The notes: generated by a model not told the origin, from the letters alone. Positions 9,775 to 18,655 are shown, counted from the stretch's first letter. The stretch: 34,848 nucleotides of DNA from Actinomadura sp. KC216 (GCF_004348535.1 NZ_SMJX01000061.1:1-34848); one strand, 5' to 3'. Made by a program: numbers and translations.

Positions 9775-9775
<1 letters not shown>

Positions 9776-10560
9776 CAGCCCTCCTCCTTGCCGAAAGCGG
9801 CGCGGACGTCGCCTAGCCCGTCGATGCGGGCCTCGAACACGTCGCCGGGCACGGCCGGGACGACGGGGCCGAGCGCGCCGGTCAGCACGGTGTCGCCCGC
9901 CCGCAGCGGGCGGCCGACGCGGACGAGCGTGTCGGCGAGCCACAGCGCCGCGTTCAGCGGATGCCCGAGGCAGGCGGCGCCGGTCCCGGTCGAGACCTGC
10001 TCGCCGCGGCGCTCCAGCACCATCCCGCAAAGCCGCAGGTCGACGTCCTTGAGCGGGACCGGGCGGCCGCCCAGCACGTACAGGCCGGACGAGGCGTTGT
10101 CGGCGACCGTGTCGGCGAGCGTGATGTCCCAGTCGCGGACGCGGCTGCCGACCACCTCGATGGCGGGCAGCGCGAACGCCGTCGCTCGGATCACGTCGGC
10201 GACGGTGTGCCGCTCGTGAGTCAGGTCGTGCTCCAGCACGAGCGCGACCTCCGCCTCGGCGCGCGGCTGGAGGACCGCGCCCGCGGGGATCTCCGCGCCG
10301 TCCGGGACGGCCATGTCGGCGAACAGCATCCCGAAGTCGGGGCTGTCCACGCCGAGCTGGTCCTGGACCGCCCGCGACGTCAGGCCGATCTTGCGTCCGG
10401 CGAGCCGGCGGCCCTCGCCGAGCCAGCGCTCGGTCAGCCGGTCCTGGACGGCGTAGGCGTCCTCCGCCGTGGTGATCAGGTCGCGGACGGGCTCGCACGG
10501 CACGCCCGAGGCGTGGGCGCCGAGGATGCGCTCGGCCGCGGTGTCGATCTCGGTTGTCAC
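9775..10560 (-). CDS. nbaH: 2-oxopent-4-enoate hydratase
   Basis: A 261-residue MhpD-type hydratase adding water to 2-oxopent-4-enoate to give 4-hydroxy-2-oxovalerate. Signature stretches are [30 protein letters not shown], the metal-ligand region [14 protein letters not shown] and [15 protein letters not shown]. The GTG at 10560 was chosen because upstream codons do not look like the family and the aldehyde dehydrogenase stop lies only 11 bp away. The next enzymes, the aldolase and acylating acetaldehyde dehydrogenase (nbaI/nbaJ), are not in the window. Confidence 0.93.
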
Positions 10561-10571
10561 TGGGCTCGCCT

Positions 10572-12008
10572 TCAGATCTGGATGCACACGTTCACGGGCT
10601 CGGAGAAGAAGTCCAGGGAGTACTCTCCCCCTTCGCGCCCGATCCCGGACGCCTTGACACCGCCGAACGGGGTGCGCAGGTCGCGGAGGTTCCAGCAGTT
10701 CACCCAGACGATCCCGGTCTCGACGCGCGGCGCGACGCGGTGCGCCCTGGACAGGTCGCGGGTCCACACCGTGGAGGCGAGCCCGTAGGGGCTGTCGTTG
10801 GCGAGGGCGAGCGCCTCGTCCTCGGTGTCGAACGGCGCGACGTGGCAGACCGGGCCGAAGACCTCCTCGCGGACGGTGCGGGCCGTCTCGGGCAGCCCGG
10901 TCAGGACGGTCGGCTCGACGTGGAAGCCGGTGTCGCGCTCGTCGCCGAAGGCCGGGGCGCCGCCGCCCGCGACGACCGTCGCGCCCTCGTCACGGGCGAG
11001 CCGGTAGTACGACAGGACCTTGTCGCGGTGGGCGGCGGAGATCATCGGGCCGTAGCCGTCGAGGGCCGACGCGCGCTCGCCGAGCCGGACGACGAACTCG
11101 TCGAAGATCGGCCGATCGACGTAGACGCGCTCGGTGCACAGGCATATCTGGCCGGAGTGGGTGAAGGAGGAGCGGACGGTGCCGTCCACGGCGGCGTCGA
11201 GGTCGGCGTCGGCGAACACGAGCGCGGGGTTCTTGCCGCCCAGCTCGAACGAGACCGGCGTGACGTGGTCGGCGGCGTTGCGCATGATCGCGGCGCCGGT
11301 GGCGGACTCGCCGGTGAACGCGATCGCGTCGACGCCCGGGTGGCCGGTGAGGAACTCCCCCGCGGCGGCCGGGCCGTGCCCGTGGACCAGGTTGAACGCG
11401 CCGTCCGAAAGCCCTGCGTCGTCGATCACGCGGGCGAGCAGCGTCGCGGTGGACGGCGTCTCCTCCGACGGCTTCAGCACGACCGCGTTCCCGCACGCGA
11501 GCGCGGGCGCGATCTTCCAGGTCGACAGCAGCAGCGGGAGGTTCCACGGCGAGATGATCGCGACGACGCCCAGCGGGCGGCGCACCGTGTAGTTGAGGGC
11601 CTGACCCGTTCCCGCGCTCCATCCGGGGACCTGGGTCGTGTAGGCGCGTTCGGGGCGCCCGTACAGCAGGTCGGCGTAGGCGCGGAAGTTGCCGATGGCG
11701 CGGGGGACGTCGACGGTCCTGGCGAAGTCGCGGGGCCTGCCGGTGTCGGCGACCTCCGCGTCCACGAACTCGTCGAACCGCGCCTGGATCCCGTCGGCGA
11801 CGGCCCTCAGCGCGGCGGCCCGCTCCTCGGCGCCGGTCGCCCCCCAGGGGCCGCGGAGTGCCCGCTGAGCCGCGGTGACGGCGTCGTCCACGACCTCGCG
11901 CGTGGCCTCGGGGACGGTGCCGAGCTCGGATCCGTCCACGGGCGCGATCAGCGGGAAGGACGGCCCGTCCGAGCGGAACACCCCGCCGACATAGTGCTCA
12001 GCCTTCAT
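10572..12008 (-). CDS. nbaE: 2-aminomuconate-6-semialdehyde dehydrogenase
   Basis: An NAD-dependent aldehyde dehydrogenase of 478 residues and the first gene of the operon. Catalytic residues: N156 (SPWNLP), E255 (FELGGKNP) and nucleophile C289 ([14 protein letters not shown]). It would oxidise 2-aminomuconate 6-semialdehyde to 2-aminomuconate. Closely related enzymes oxidise 2-hydroxymuconic semialdehyde, so the amino-specific role comes from the ACMSD, deaminase and dioxygenase behind it. The ATG has a good ribosome-binding site (GGAGGAG) about 5 nt upstream. It is divergent from the LysR gene, with a 114-bp shared control region. Confidence 0.93.
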   Translation of the reverse strand: MKAEHYVGGVFRSDGPSFPLIAPVDGSELGTVPEATREVVDDAVTAAQRALRGPWGATGAEERAAALRAVADGIQARFDEFVDAEVADTGRPRDFARTVDVPRAIGNFRAYADLLYGRPERAYTTQVPGWSAGTGQALNYTVRRPLGVVAIISPWNLPLLLSTWKIAPALACGNAVVLKPSEETPSTATLLARVIDDAGLSDGAFNLVHGHGPAAAGEFLTGHPGVDAIAFTGESATGAAIMRNAADHVTPVSFELGGKNPALVFADADLDAAVDGTVRSSFTHSGQICLCTERVYVDRPIFDEFVVRLGERASALDGYGPMISAAHRDKVLSYYRLARDEGATVVAGGGAPAFGDERDTGFHVEPTVLTGLPETARTVREEVFGPVCHVAPFDTEDEALALANDSPYGLASTVWTRDLSRAHRVAPRVETGIVWVNCWNLRDLRTPFGGVKASGIGREGGEYSLDFFSEPVNVCIQI

Positions 12009-12064
12009 CGCTCGCTCTCCTCCCGCGGACCGTCCGTCCTCCCGATCTTCTGCCCGCGAAGCTA

Positions 12065-12113
12065 TGCCTGGCAAATACCAATCGACCATGGAGATATGAC
12101 GGGCTTGTGATAG
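12065..12113. promoter_or_regulatory. Control region between the LysR gene and the nba operon
   Basis: The 114-bp gap holds a short perfect dyad TGCC-T-GGCA at 12065-12073, the octamer CAAATACC at 12072-12079 (GGTATTTG as read toward nbaE) and TTGTGATAG at 12105-12113. The octamer and the nonamer both recur upstream of the formamidase-like gene at 13982-13989 and 14004-14012. GGTATTTG may include a -10 (TATTTG). TTGTGATAG could be part of the LysR site, and it lies close to the LysR start, as autoregulating LysR proteins usually bind. Exact operator limits cannot be told by eye. Confidence 0.5.
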
Positions 12114-12122
12114 TAAGTGGGC

Positions 12123-13058
12123 ATGCGCGCGATCGACCTGCTGAACGGACGGCTGAAGCTCCGCCACCTGGTCCTCGTCGTCGCCATCGCCGACCAGGGC
12201 AGCGTCCTGCGGGCCGCCGAGCACCTCCATCTCGCGCAGCCCGCCGTGACGCGCAGCCTCCGCGAGGTGGAGACCATCCTCGGCGTGGAGCTGTTCACCC
12301 GCGGCCCGCGCGGCGTGACGCCGACGCTGTTCGGGGACGCCTTCGTCGAGCACGCGCGGGCCGTCCTCGCCGAGCTGCGCCGCGCGGGCGAGCGGATCAC
12401 CGGCCTCGCGGACGGCGAGGTCGGCACCGTCACGATCGGAACGCTCCTCGCCGGGTCCAACGTGCTGCTGCCCCGCGCGATCGCCGCGCTGAAGCGGGAC
12501 CGTCCGGGCATCACGGTGATCGTCCAGGAGGCGACGTTCGACGCCCAGGTCCCGCGCCTGCTCGACGGGGAGATCGACCTGATCCTCGGCCGCCTCAACC
12601 CGATCGGCGACCTGCGCGGCGTCCGGCAGATCACCCTCTACGGGGAGCCCGTCCGGCTCGTCGCCCGCCGCGACCACCCGGCCCGCGCCCGCCCGGACCT
12701 CCGCCTCGCCGACCTGCTCGGCTACCCGTGGGTGCTGCCGCTGGAGCAGACGGCGCTGCGCACCGAGCTGGAGCAGGTGTTCCGCGCGGAGGGGCTCGTC
12801 CCGCCGGGGAACCTGGTCGAGTGCACGTCGGTGCTGACCGTCCGGACCCTCGTCCGCGACACCGACATGATCGCCGCGCTGCCCGAGCTGGTCGCCCGGA
12901 CCGACGCCGACATCGCGCCGCTGCCGGTGCCGCTGGAGACCGTCCGGCGCCAGGTGGGCGTGACGCTCCCGGCGCACCGGGCCCCGACGCCGTCCGCGCG
13001 GCTGATGCTCGACCACCTCCGGCAGGAGGCCGCCGAGATCACCGGCGCGGTGGCCTGA
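12123..13058 (+). CDS. LysR-family regulator of the nba operon
   Basis: A LysR-type transcription factor of 311 residues with the N-terminal winged helix (about 14-72: GSVLRAAEHLHLAQPAVTRS, then LREVETILGVELFTRG) and a C-terminal periplasmic-binding-like effector domain. It is divergent from nbaE, the standard arrangement for a LysR activator of a catabolic operon. The effector is probably a pathway intermediate such as 3-hydroxyanthranilate or ACMS (inference). ATG 12123 was taken as start. An in-frame GTG at 12117 would add two residues. The stop codon directly abuts the stop of the convergent hydrolase, with no bases between. Confidence 0.95.
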   Translation: MRAIDLLNGRLKLRHLVLVVAIADQGSVLRAAEHLHLAQPAVTRSLREVETILGVELFTRGPRGVTPTLFGDAFVEHARAVLAELRRAGERITGLADGEVGTVTIGTLLAGSNVLLPRAIAALKRDRPGITVIVQEATFDAQVPRLLDGEIDLILGRLNPIGDLRGVRQITLYGEPVRLVARRDHPARARPDLRLADLLGYPWVLPLEQTALRTELEQVFRAEGLVPPGNLVECTSVLTVRTLVRDTDMIAALPELVARTDADIAPLPVPLETVRRQVGVTLPAHRAPTPSARLMLDHLRQEAAEITGAVA

Positions 13059-13922
13059 TCACACGGACCGGACGAGATCGACCAGCGCCCCGCCGAGCGC
13101 CGACTCCGCGTCGGCGAGGTCGAGGACGACGTCGAAATGGTCGCGGCCCGGGACGACGATCAGGTCGCCCGCGTCCCACTGCGGCTGGAACCGCCGGGAC
13201 TGGGCCAGGAAGCCGTCGCCGTCGTTCTCCGCCACGGCGAACACGGCGGGGCACCGCCGGTCCGCGGGCAGCAGGGCGGGGCTCAGCGCCGCCGCGCGCT
13301 CCTCGTCCAGGTGCAGGTAGTCGTTCACGTAGATGCGGGTGATCGGGCGGATGTCGAACAGCCCGCTGATCGGCATCGCCGCCTTGACGACGTCGCCGGG
13401 GAGGCCGAGCGGCTCCTGCCAGCGGCCGGCCATCGTCATCCCGGCCAGATGCCCGCCCGCCGAGCTGCCGCCGACCACGATCCGGTCCGGGTCGAGCCCG
13501 TGCTCGCGCCCGTGCCGGTGCACCCACGCGACCGCCGCCCGCGCCTGCCGGACGATCTCCTCCAGCGTCGCCTTCGGGGCGAGCGTGTAGTCGGGGACGA
13601 CGGTGGCGATGCCCTGCTCGTGGAGCGTCCGCGCCATGAAGGAGGAGTCCTCCCGCGACAGCGCGAACCAGTACCCGCCGTGGAAGAAGACGAACGCCGG
13701 TCTGAGGCCGTCGCCGCCGACGCCCCAGACGTCGAGGCGCTCGCCGCTCGCCTCGTCGTAGACGACACCGGGATGCCCGGGAAGGCCCGCGACGGCCCGC
13801 TCCGATTCGGATCTGTAACGGGCCAGATGCCGTTCGAAGAGTTCCGCTCCGGCCTTCCGCCGCACGTTGTACGCGACGTCGAGTTCCTCGTCGCTCAGCT
13901 CGCTGCCCGGCCAGCCGCCCAT
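13059..13922 (-). CDS. Arylformamidase-like alpha/beta hydrolase (probable kynurenine formamidase)
   Basis: An alpha/beta hydrolase of 287 residues. It has the oxyanion motif HGGYW (81-85), nucleophile S154 in GGSSAGGH, an acidic residue in AENDGDGF (D234 or D236) and catalytic H262 in DHFDVV. HGGYW, an N-terminal YNVR segment and the C-terminal HFDVV resemble eukaryotic-type arylformamidase (AFMID/Bna7), which hydrolyses N-formylkynurenine to kynurenine. Most bacteria use an unrelated cyclase-fold KynB. The location behind the nba LysR gene, and motifs shared with the nbaE promoter region, support a role in tryptophan breakdown. A general carboxylesterase is the alternative. Confidence 0.75.
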   Translation of the reverse strand: MGGWPGSELSDEELDVAYNVRRKAGAELFERHLARYRSESERAVAGLPGHPGVVYDEASGERLDVWGVGGDGLRPAFVFFHGGYWFALSREDSSFMARTLHEQGIATVVPDYTLAPKATLEEIVRQARAAVAWVHRHGREHGLDPDRIVVGGSSAGGHLAGMTMAGRWQEPLGLPGDVVKAAMPISGLFDIRPITRIYVNDYLHLDEERAAALSPALLPADRRCPAVFAVAENDGDGFLAQSRRFQPQWDAGDLIVVPGRDHFDVVLDLADAESALGGALVDLVRSV

Positions 13923-13981
13923 ATCGCCCGTCCCCTCCCCCTCGCGGTCAGGCTCAGCCTCTCCCCCCGAGGCGGGACGAT

Positions 13982-14012
13982 CAAATACCGTTCCGTTCGC
14001 CCGCTATCACAA
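13982..14012 (-). promoter_or_regulatory. Candidate promoter and LysR site of the formamidase-like gene
   Basis: Read on the minus strand, TTGTGATAG (14012-14004) is followed 14 bp later by GGTATTTG (13989-13982). The same two words occur in the nbaE/LysR gap, with 25 bp between them and with the first word inverted. The 11-bp difference is about one DNA turn. TTGTGATAG overlaps the ABC-F stop codon, so the promoter would start inside the end of that gene. The shared words are exact, but the regulatory meaning is inferred. Confidence 0.4.
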
Positions 14013-15602
14013 CCCGGCCATGTCGGCGCGCCAAATCGGAGTGTCCGACTCGTTGACCTCGCCGCCGGAGCCGAAGACGAGGTAGCGGTCGAAGTCGGCG
14101 GCGAACCAGCGGTCGTGGGTCACCGCCAGGACGGTGCCCGAATAGGCCGCCAAGCCCTCCTGCAACGCCTCGGCACTGGCGAGGTCGAGGTTGTCGGTCG
14201 GCTCATCCAGGAGGAGCAGGGTCGCGCCCGACAGTTCCAGCAGGAGTATCTGCAGCCGGGCCTGCTGGCCTCCCGAAAGGGTCTCGAACGGGCGGGACCC
14301 CGCGGGAGCGAGTTCGTAGCGGGCGAGCGCCGCCATGGCGTCGTTGCGGGTCAGCGCGTTCTCCGCCATCAGGATCTGCGCAGGCGTGCGGCCCTGCAGA
14401 TCGGGGCGCGCGTGCGTCTGGACGAAAAGGCCCGGCACGACCCGCGCGCCCAGCCGGTGAACGCCGTCATGTGGAACGTCCTCACCGGCGAGCAGGCGCA
14501 GAAAGGTCGACTTGCCGGAGCCGTTCGAGCCGAGAACGGCGACGCGCTCGCCGTACCAGACCTCGACGTCGAAGGGACGCGTCAGCCCGGTCAGTTCGAG
14601 CGACTCGCAGACGAGGGCGCGCTTCCCGGTGCGGCCGCCCCGCAGCCGCATCCGCACGTTCTGCTCCTTGGGGGCGCTCTGCGGCGGCCCCGCCTCCTCG
14701 AAGCGCTGCAACCGGGTGCGGGCGGCCTGGTAGGACGAGGCGACCGCGTCATTGTTGGCGGCCCGCTGGCGGAGCGTGTGGACGAGACCTTTGAGGCGCG
14801 CGTGCTCGTCGTCCCAGCGGCGCCGCAGTTCGTGAAGGCGTTCGGTGCGGTCGCGGCGGGCCTGGGCGTAGCCCGCGAATCCGCCGCCGTGCACCCAGAC
14901 GTCGCGCGATTCGACCGTGACGATCCGGTCGGCCGCGTCGGCGAGCAGTTGCCGGTCGTGGGAGACGAGCAGGACGGTCTTGTTCGTGCCGCGGATCTTC
15001 TCGGCCAGCCATTCCTTGCCGGGCACGTCCAGGTAGTTGTCGGGCTCGTCCAGGAGGAGGACCTCGTCCGGGCCGCGTAGCAGAGCCTCCAGGACGAGGC
15101 GTTTCTGCTCGCCGCCCGACAGCGTCGTCACCGGGCGGGCCTTCGCCGCGTCGAAGCGCAGCCCCAGCGCGGCGGTCGTGCAAGTGTCCCAGACGACCTC
15201 GATGTCGTATCCGCCCGCGTCGGTGTAGGTGGTGATGGCCTGGGCGTAGGCGAGTTGGCTCTCCTCGCTCTCGCCCAGTTCGGACTCCGCCCTGGCGAGT
15301 TCGGCCGCGGCGGTTCGCACGCGCTCTGGCGCGACCGACAGGAGCAGGTCGTGGACGGTGCGGTCGTCGCGGATATTGCCGATGAACTGGCGCATGACGC
15401 CGAGGCCGCCCGAACTGGTCACGACGCCGTCCGACGGCTGGACGTCGCCCGCGATCATGCGCAGCAGCGTGGTCTTCCCGGCGCCGTTCGGGCCGACGAG
15501 CGCCGCCTTGGCCCCGGCTCCGATGCGGAACGAGACGCCGTCCAGCAGAACCCGGCCGCCGGGCGGCGCGTACGTCAGGTGGCTCACCTCGATATGCCCC
15601 AC
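14007..15602 (-). CDS. ABC-F ATPase
   Basis: A soluble protein of 531 residues with two ABC ATPase domains in tandem and no membrane segments, the ABC-F plan. ABC-F proteins bind the ribosome exit site and either protect it from antibiotics or help translation. Domain 1 has Walker A GPNGAGKT (37-44), LSGGEQ and DEPDNYLD. A charged helical linker follows (about 245-320). Domain 2 has GSNGSGKS, LSGGQQ and DEPTDNLD. In domain 1 the usual DEPTNHLD reads DEPDNYLD. Divergence from a TetR gene with a class-TetR effector domain suggests drug-inducible expression and a resistance role, but housekeeping ABC-F function cannot be excluded. Confidence 0.93.
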   Translation of the reverse strand: MGHIEVSHLTYAPPGGRVLLDGVSFRIGAGAKAALVGPNGAGKTTLLRMIAGDVQPSDGVVTSSGGLGVMRQFIGNIRDDRTVHDLLLSVAPERVRTAAAELARAESELGESEESQLAYAQAITTYTDAGGYDIEVVWDTCTTAALGLRFDAAKARPVTTLSGGEQKRLVLEALLRGPDEVLLLDEPDNYLDVPGKEWLAEKIRGTNKTVLLVSHDRQLLADAADRIVTVESRDVWVHGGGFAGYAQARRDRTERLHELRRRWDDEHARLKGLVHTLRQRAANNDAVASSYQAARTRLQRFEEAGPPQSAPKEQNVRMRLRGGRTGKRALVCESLELTGLTRPFDVEVWYGERVAVLGSNGSGKSTFLRLLAGEDVPHDGVHRLGARVVPGLFVQTHARPDLQGRTPAQILMAENALTRNDAMAALARYELAPAGSRPFETLSGGQQARLQILLLELSGATLLLLDEPTDNLDLASAEALQEGLAAYSGTVLAVTHDRWFAADFDRYLVFGSGGEVNESDTPIWRADMAGL

Positions 15603-15631
15603 GGCACTCCCTCGTACGCTGTTCGAGTTAC

Positions 15632-15657
15632 TGGACCGCTAATCCGGTTCCCGTCCA
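15632..15657. promoter_or_regulatory. Weak inverted repeat in the ABC-F/TetR gap
   Basis: The 74-bp gap between the divergent ABC-F and TetR genes is AT-richer than its surroundings and must hold both promoters. TGGAC (15632-15636) pairs with GTCCA (15653-15657), with further near-symmetry outside (TTAC / ATGTA). This is a possible TetR operator, but the symmetry is short. Confidence 0.3.
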
Positions 15658-15676
15658 ATGTACTAGCCTGGCGCGC

Positions 15677-16330
15677 ATGACCGAGAGCGTGTGGCTGCGG
15701 AAGGACCGCCCCCGCCGGGAGGCGCCGCCCCTGACCCGCGAGCGGATCGTCGCCGAGGCCGTCGCGCTGCTGGACGAGGAGGGCGCGGGACGGCTGACGA
15801 TGCGGCGGCTCGCCGAGCGCCTGGACACCGGGTCCACGACCCTCTACTGGCACGTCGAGACGAAGGACGACGTGCTGGAACTCGCGCTCGACGCCATCTT
15901 CGGCGACGTCCCGCTACCGGACGCGGGACCGGACTGGCGCGCCGACGTGGTCGCGCTCATGACCGGATGGCGGCGCGCGATGCTCGACCATCCGTGGTCG
16001 GCGTCGATCCTCGGCGGCCGCCCGCTGCTCGGCCCCAACGTCCTGGCCCGCACCGACTTCCTCTACGCCGCGCTGGCCACCACGGGGATGACCGGCCCGC
16101 GCCTCGCCGCCGCGGCGTACGCGGTCGCCAACTACGTCATCGGCTCGGCGCTCATGCAGATCGGCGTCCGGGACGACGAGGAACCCGCGGCCCAGAAGGC
16201 GGCGGAGCATCTCGCCCTCAACCGCGACCGGTATCCAGCGCTCGCCGCGCACGGCCACCTGCGGGGCGACGACTGGGACGCCGCCTTCGCCCAGGGCCTG
16301 GGCTACATCCTCGACGGGCTCGCCCGCTAG
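15677..16330 (+). CDS. TetR-family regulator (TetR_C effector domain)
   Basis: A 217-residue repressor. The helix-turn-helix is at about 20-70 (RERIVAEAVALLDEEGAGRL, then GSTTLYWHVETKDDVLELAL). The C-terminal part, with DWRADVVALMTGWRRAMLDHPWSA, resembles the TetR_C domain of tetracycline and macrolide-type repressors. It is divergent from the ABC-F gene, which it most likely represses until a drug-like ligand binds. Its stop overlaps the convergent Nudix stop by 3 bp within CTAG. Confidence 0.93.
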   Translation: MTESVWLRKDRPRREAPPLTRERIVAEAVALLDEEGAGRLTMRRLAERLDTGSTTLYWHVETKDDVLELALDAIFGDVPLPDAGPDWRADVVALMTGWRRAMLDHPWSASILGGRPLLGPNVLARTDFLYAALATTGMTGPRLAAAAYAVANYVIGSALMQIGVRDDEEPAAQKAAEHLALNRDRYPALAAHGHLRGDDWDAAFAQGLGYILDGLAR

Positions 16331-16797
16331 GGGACGAGCCCGGGCAGGTCGGCGGCGTGGTCGTGGAGGTAGGCGGCGAGCTTCCCGGGGATGAGGTCGA
16401 TGGACGCCAGCCCGGCGGCCGTGCAGGGGATGCGGTCGGGGTCGTAGCGGCCCTTGGCGGGGTCGTCGAACTCGGGGCCGTGCCTGCGGGACAGGTCCAT
16501 CGTGACCAGGCGGCACACGTAGAAGGTGTTGAGCCGGTACAGGCCGGGGACCTGCTCGCCGCACGCGAAGACGCGGCGGACGGGCCCGGCGGTGGCGCCG
16601 AGCTCCTCGTCCAGTTCGCGCCGCAGCGCCGCCTCGGGGGACGCGTCCGTGGGTTCGATCTTGCCGCCGGGGGTGGTGTGGTAGACGGGACGGCCCGGGC
16701 GCGTGCGGCGCAGCAGGACCAGCGCGTCGCCGTCCAGCAGCAGGGCCCGCACCGCCCGCCGGACCCGCGGCGCCCAGCCCGCATGGTTGGGGGTCAC
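16327..16797 (-). CDS. Nudix hydrolase
   Basis: A 156-residue Nudix protein that would cleave a nucleoside diphosphate linked to another group. The Nudix box runs from GGKIEPTDASPEAALR to RELDEELG. The REL-x-EE-x-G core with the metal-binding Glu residues is intact, while the first part is one residue longer than the textbook pattern and has Asp/Ala where Glu is expected. The GTG start overlaps the response regulator stop (GTGA), so it is translated as the third gene of the kinase/regulator operon. Substrate unknown. Why it belongs to this two-component operon is unclear; coupling may be incidental. Confidence 0.9.
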   Translation of the reverse strand: MTPNHAGWAPRVRRAVRALLLDGDALVLLRRTRPGRPVYHTTPGGKIEPTDASPEAALRRELDEELGATAGPVRRVFACGEQVPGLYRLNTFYVCRLVTMDLSRRHGPEFDDPAKGRYDPDRIPCTAAGLASIDLIPGKLAAYLHDHAADLPGLVP

Positions 16798-17432
16798 GAG
16801 TTCAGGTACGCCAGGACGGCCAGGACGCGGCGGTGGCCGCTGTCGCTGGGCGGCAGGCCGAGCTTGGCGAACACCGCGCCGATGTGCTTGCTGACGGACC
16901 GCTCGGTGATGACCAGGGTGGCGGCGATGGTGGCGTTGTCGAGGCCCTGCGCCATCAGGCCGAGGACCTCGCGCTCGCGGGGCGTGAGGGCCTGGAGCGG
17001 GTCGTGCCGGGACGTCATCAGCTGCGACACGACCTCGGGGTCGAGCGCGGTGCCCCCGGCGGCGACGCGGGACAGCGCGTCGAGGAACTCGCCGACGCGG
17101 CTCACCCGGTCCTTGAGCAGGTAGCCGACGCCTTCGGCGCCGCCCGCGAGCAGCTCGGCGGCGTAGGTCTCCTCGACGTACTGGGACAGCACGAGGACGG
17201 GGAGCCCGGGCAGCCGCTTGCGGGCCTCGACGGCGGCGCGCAGGCCCTCGTCCCGGAACCCGGGCGGCAGCCGGACGTCGAGGACGGCGGCGTCCGGCCG
17301 GTGCTCCAGCAGCGCGGGCAGCACGTCGGGCCCGCTGCCGGCGACGGCGACGACCTCGTGGCCGTCCGAGGTGAGCAGCAGGACGAGGCCCTCGCGGAGC
17401 AGCACGTTGTCCTCGGCGATCACGATCCGCAC
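16794..17432 (-). CDS. LuxR-type response regulator
   Basis: A 212-residue two-component regulator. The receiver has D7/E6 near the start (IVIAEDN), phosphoacceptor D52 (VLDVRLPPG), S83 and K107 (YLLKDRV). The LuxR helix-turn-helix is at about 148-205 (LTPREREVLGLMAQGLDNATIAATL). GTG start, overlapping the histidine kinase gene by 13 bp, so the two are made together. It most likely binds the 11-bp inverted repeat at 18716-18741 and controls the divergent ABC transporter. Confidence 0.95.
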   Translation of the reverse strand: MRIVIAEDNVLLREGLVLLLTSDGHEVVAVAGSGPDVLPALLEHRPDAAVLDVRLPPGFRDEGLRAAVEARKRLPGLPVLVLSQYVEETYAAELLAGGAEGVGYLLKDRVSRVGEFLDALSRVAAGGTALDPEVVSQLMTSRHDPLQALTPREREVLGLMAQGLDNATIAATLVITERSVSKHIGAVFAKLGLPPSDSGHRRVLAVLAYLNS

Positions 17433-18655
17433 GGCAGGTCCACTTCGAGCGTCGTCCCTCCCCCGTCGGGGCTGTCGATGCGGGTGGCGCCGTCGAGCGC
17501 GGCCACCCGGCGGCGGATGCCGGCGAGGCCGCTGCCGCGGCCGGGGTCGGCGCCGCCCTTGCCATCATCCCGCACGGTGATCGTGAGCCGGGCGGGTTCG
17601 CGGCGGACCCTGACCAGGCCGCGGCGGGCGCCGCTGTGCTTGGCGATGTTGGTGAGGGCCTCGGCGACGACGAAGTAGGCGGCGGCCTCGACGGCGGCGG
17701 GCGCGCGGTGGTCGATCTCGATGCCCAGGTCGATGGGGATCGGCGCGGCGGCGGCGAGCGCGCCGAGGGCCCCGGCGAGGCCCCGGTCGGACAGGATCGG
17801 CGGGTAGATGCCGCGGACCACCGTCCTGAGCTGGGCGAGGGCCTCCTCGACGCCGTCCCTGGCCTCCAGGAACAGCGCGCGTGCCGCGTCGGGGTCGGCG
17901 TCGAAGCGGCGGTCGGCGAGCCCGAGGCGGAGGGCGGCGGCGACGAGCTGGGCCTGCGTCCCGTCGTGCAGGTCGCGCTCGATGCGGCGCAGCTCGGCGC
18001 CGTGCGCCTCCAGAGCCTCGGCGCGGGTCTCGGTGAGCTCCTCGACCCGTTCGGTGAGGCTCGTGCGGCGCGTGGGGCCGAGCAGCGCCTCGGCGAGGCG
18101 GGCCTGCCAGCGGGCGAGCCGCGGCACCAGCCACAGCAGGACGGCCAGGTTGAAGGCGCCCTGGAGGAACGGCATCGTCAGCGCCTTCGGCCAGCCGTCC
18201 AGCACGATGAACGCCGACGTGGACCCTTCGGGCACCGCCCACCACCACAGCGGCAGCGACAGCGTGTACGGGATCGCCGGCCAGATCATGACTCCGATCG
18301 CGGCGGCCTGGAGGCCGGTGAACCCGTGCGCGACCATCCAGGCGACGTCCCGCCAGGTGTCCGGCGACCGGAGGAGGCGGCGCGCCTCTCCGGCGCCCTC
18401 CCCGCGCATCGGCCGGTACGGCTCGGGGATCTCGCGGCCGAGGATCCGGCCGGCCCGGCGCCGCTCGGCGTTCGCGAGCGCCCGCAGCGGCTTCACCGCG
18501 GTCGGCAGCCACGGCAGCACGAGGACGATCAGCACCAGGAACGCCGCCAGCGGGGCGAGCCCGAGCAGCGCGGGCACGGCGGTGCGCAGCCCGCCCGCCA
18601 GCTGCCCGGTCGCGTGCGCGCTGCGCCTGAATGCCCCGCTGATATCTCCGGTCAT
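17420..18655 (-). CDS. Sensor-domain histidine kinase (HisKA_3 type)
   Basis: A membrane sensor kinase of 411 residues. The N-terminal part has hydrophobic helices at about 28-50, 112-140 and 160-180 and resembles the actinobacterial Sensor domain (RRLLRSPDTWRDVAWMVAHG). The dimerisation helix carries H230 in RIERDLHDGTQAQLVAAALR, the HisKA_3 signature. The ATPase domain has an N-box in EALTNIAKHSGA and a glycine-rich lid near GRGSGLAGIRRRV. The ATG at 18655 is preferred to an upstream in-frame GTG at 18709 because it gives the usual family N-terminus and follows AGGGA. It is divergent from an ABC transporter, as in many envelope-stress or peptide-sensing systems. Confidence 0.94.
   Translation of the reverse strand: MTGDISGAFRRSAHATGQLAGGLRTAVPALLGLAPLAAFLVLIVLVLPWLPTAVKPLRALANAERRRAGRILGREIPEPYRPMRGEGAGEARRLLRSPDTWRDVAWMVAHGFTGLQAAAIGVMIWPAIPYTLSLPLWWWAVPEGSTSAFIVLDGWPKALTMPFLQGAFNLAVLLWLVPRLARWQARLAEALLGPTRRTSLTERVEELTETRAEALEAHGAELRRIERDLHDGTQAQLVAAALRLGLADRRFDADPDAARALFLEARDGVEEALAQLRTVVRGIYPPILSDRGLAGALGALAAAAPIPIDLGIEIDHRAPAAVEAAAYFVVAEALTNIAKHSGARRGLVRVRREPARLTITVRDDGKGGADPGRGSGLAGIRRRVAALDGATRIDSPDGGGTTLEVDLPCGS

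Noticed and set aside
10554..12110. 518-codon plus-strand open frame over the aldehyde dehydrogenase
   Set aside because: Antisense shadow. The opposite strand has complete aldehyde dehydrogenase motifs, while this frame shows no domain.
13923..13981. Possible terminator GCCTC-N7-GAGGC after the ABC-F gene
   Set aside because: The stem is only 5 bp with a C-rich loop. Its position inside the formamidase leader makes it doubtful.
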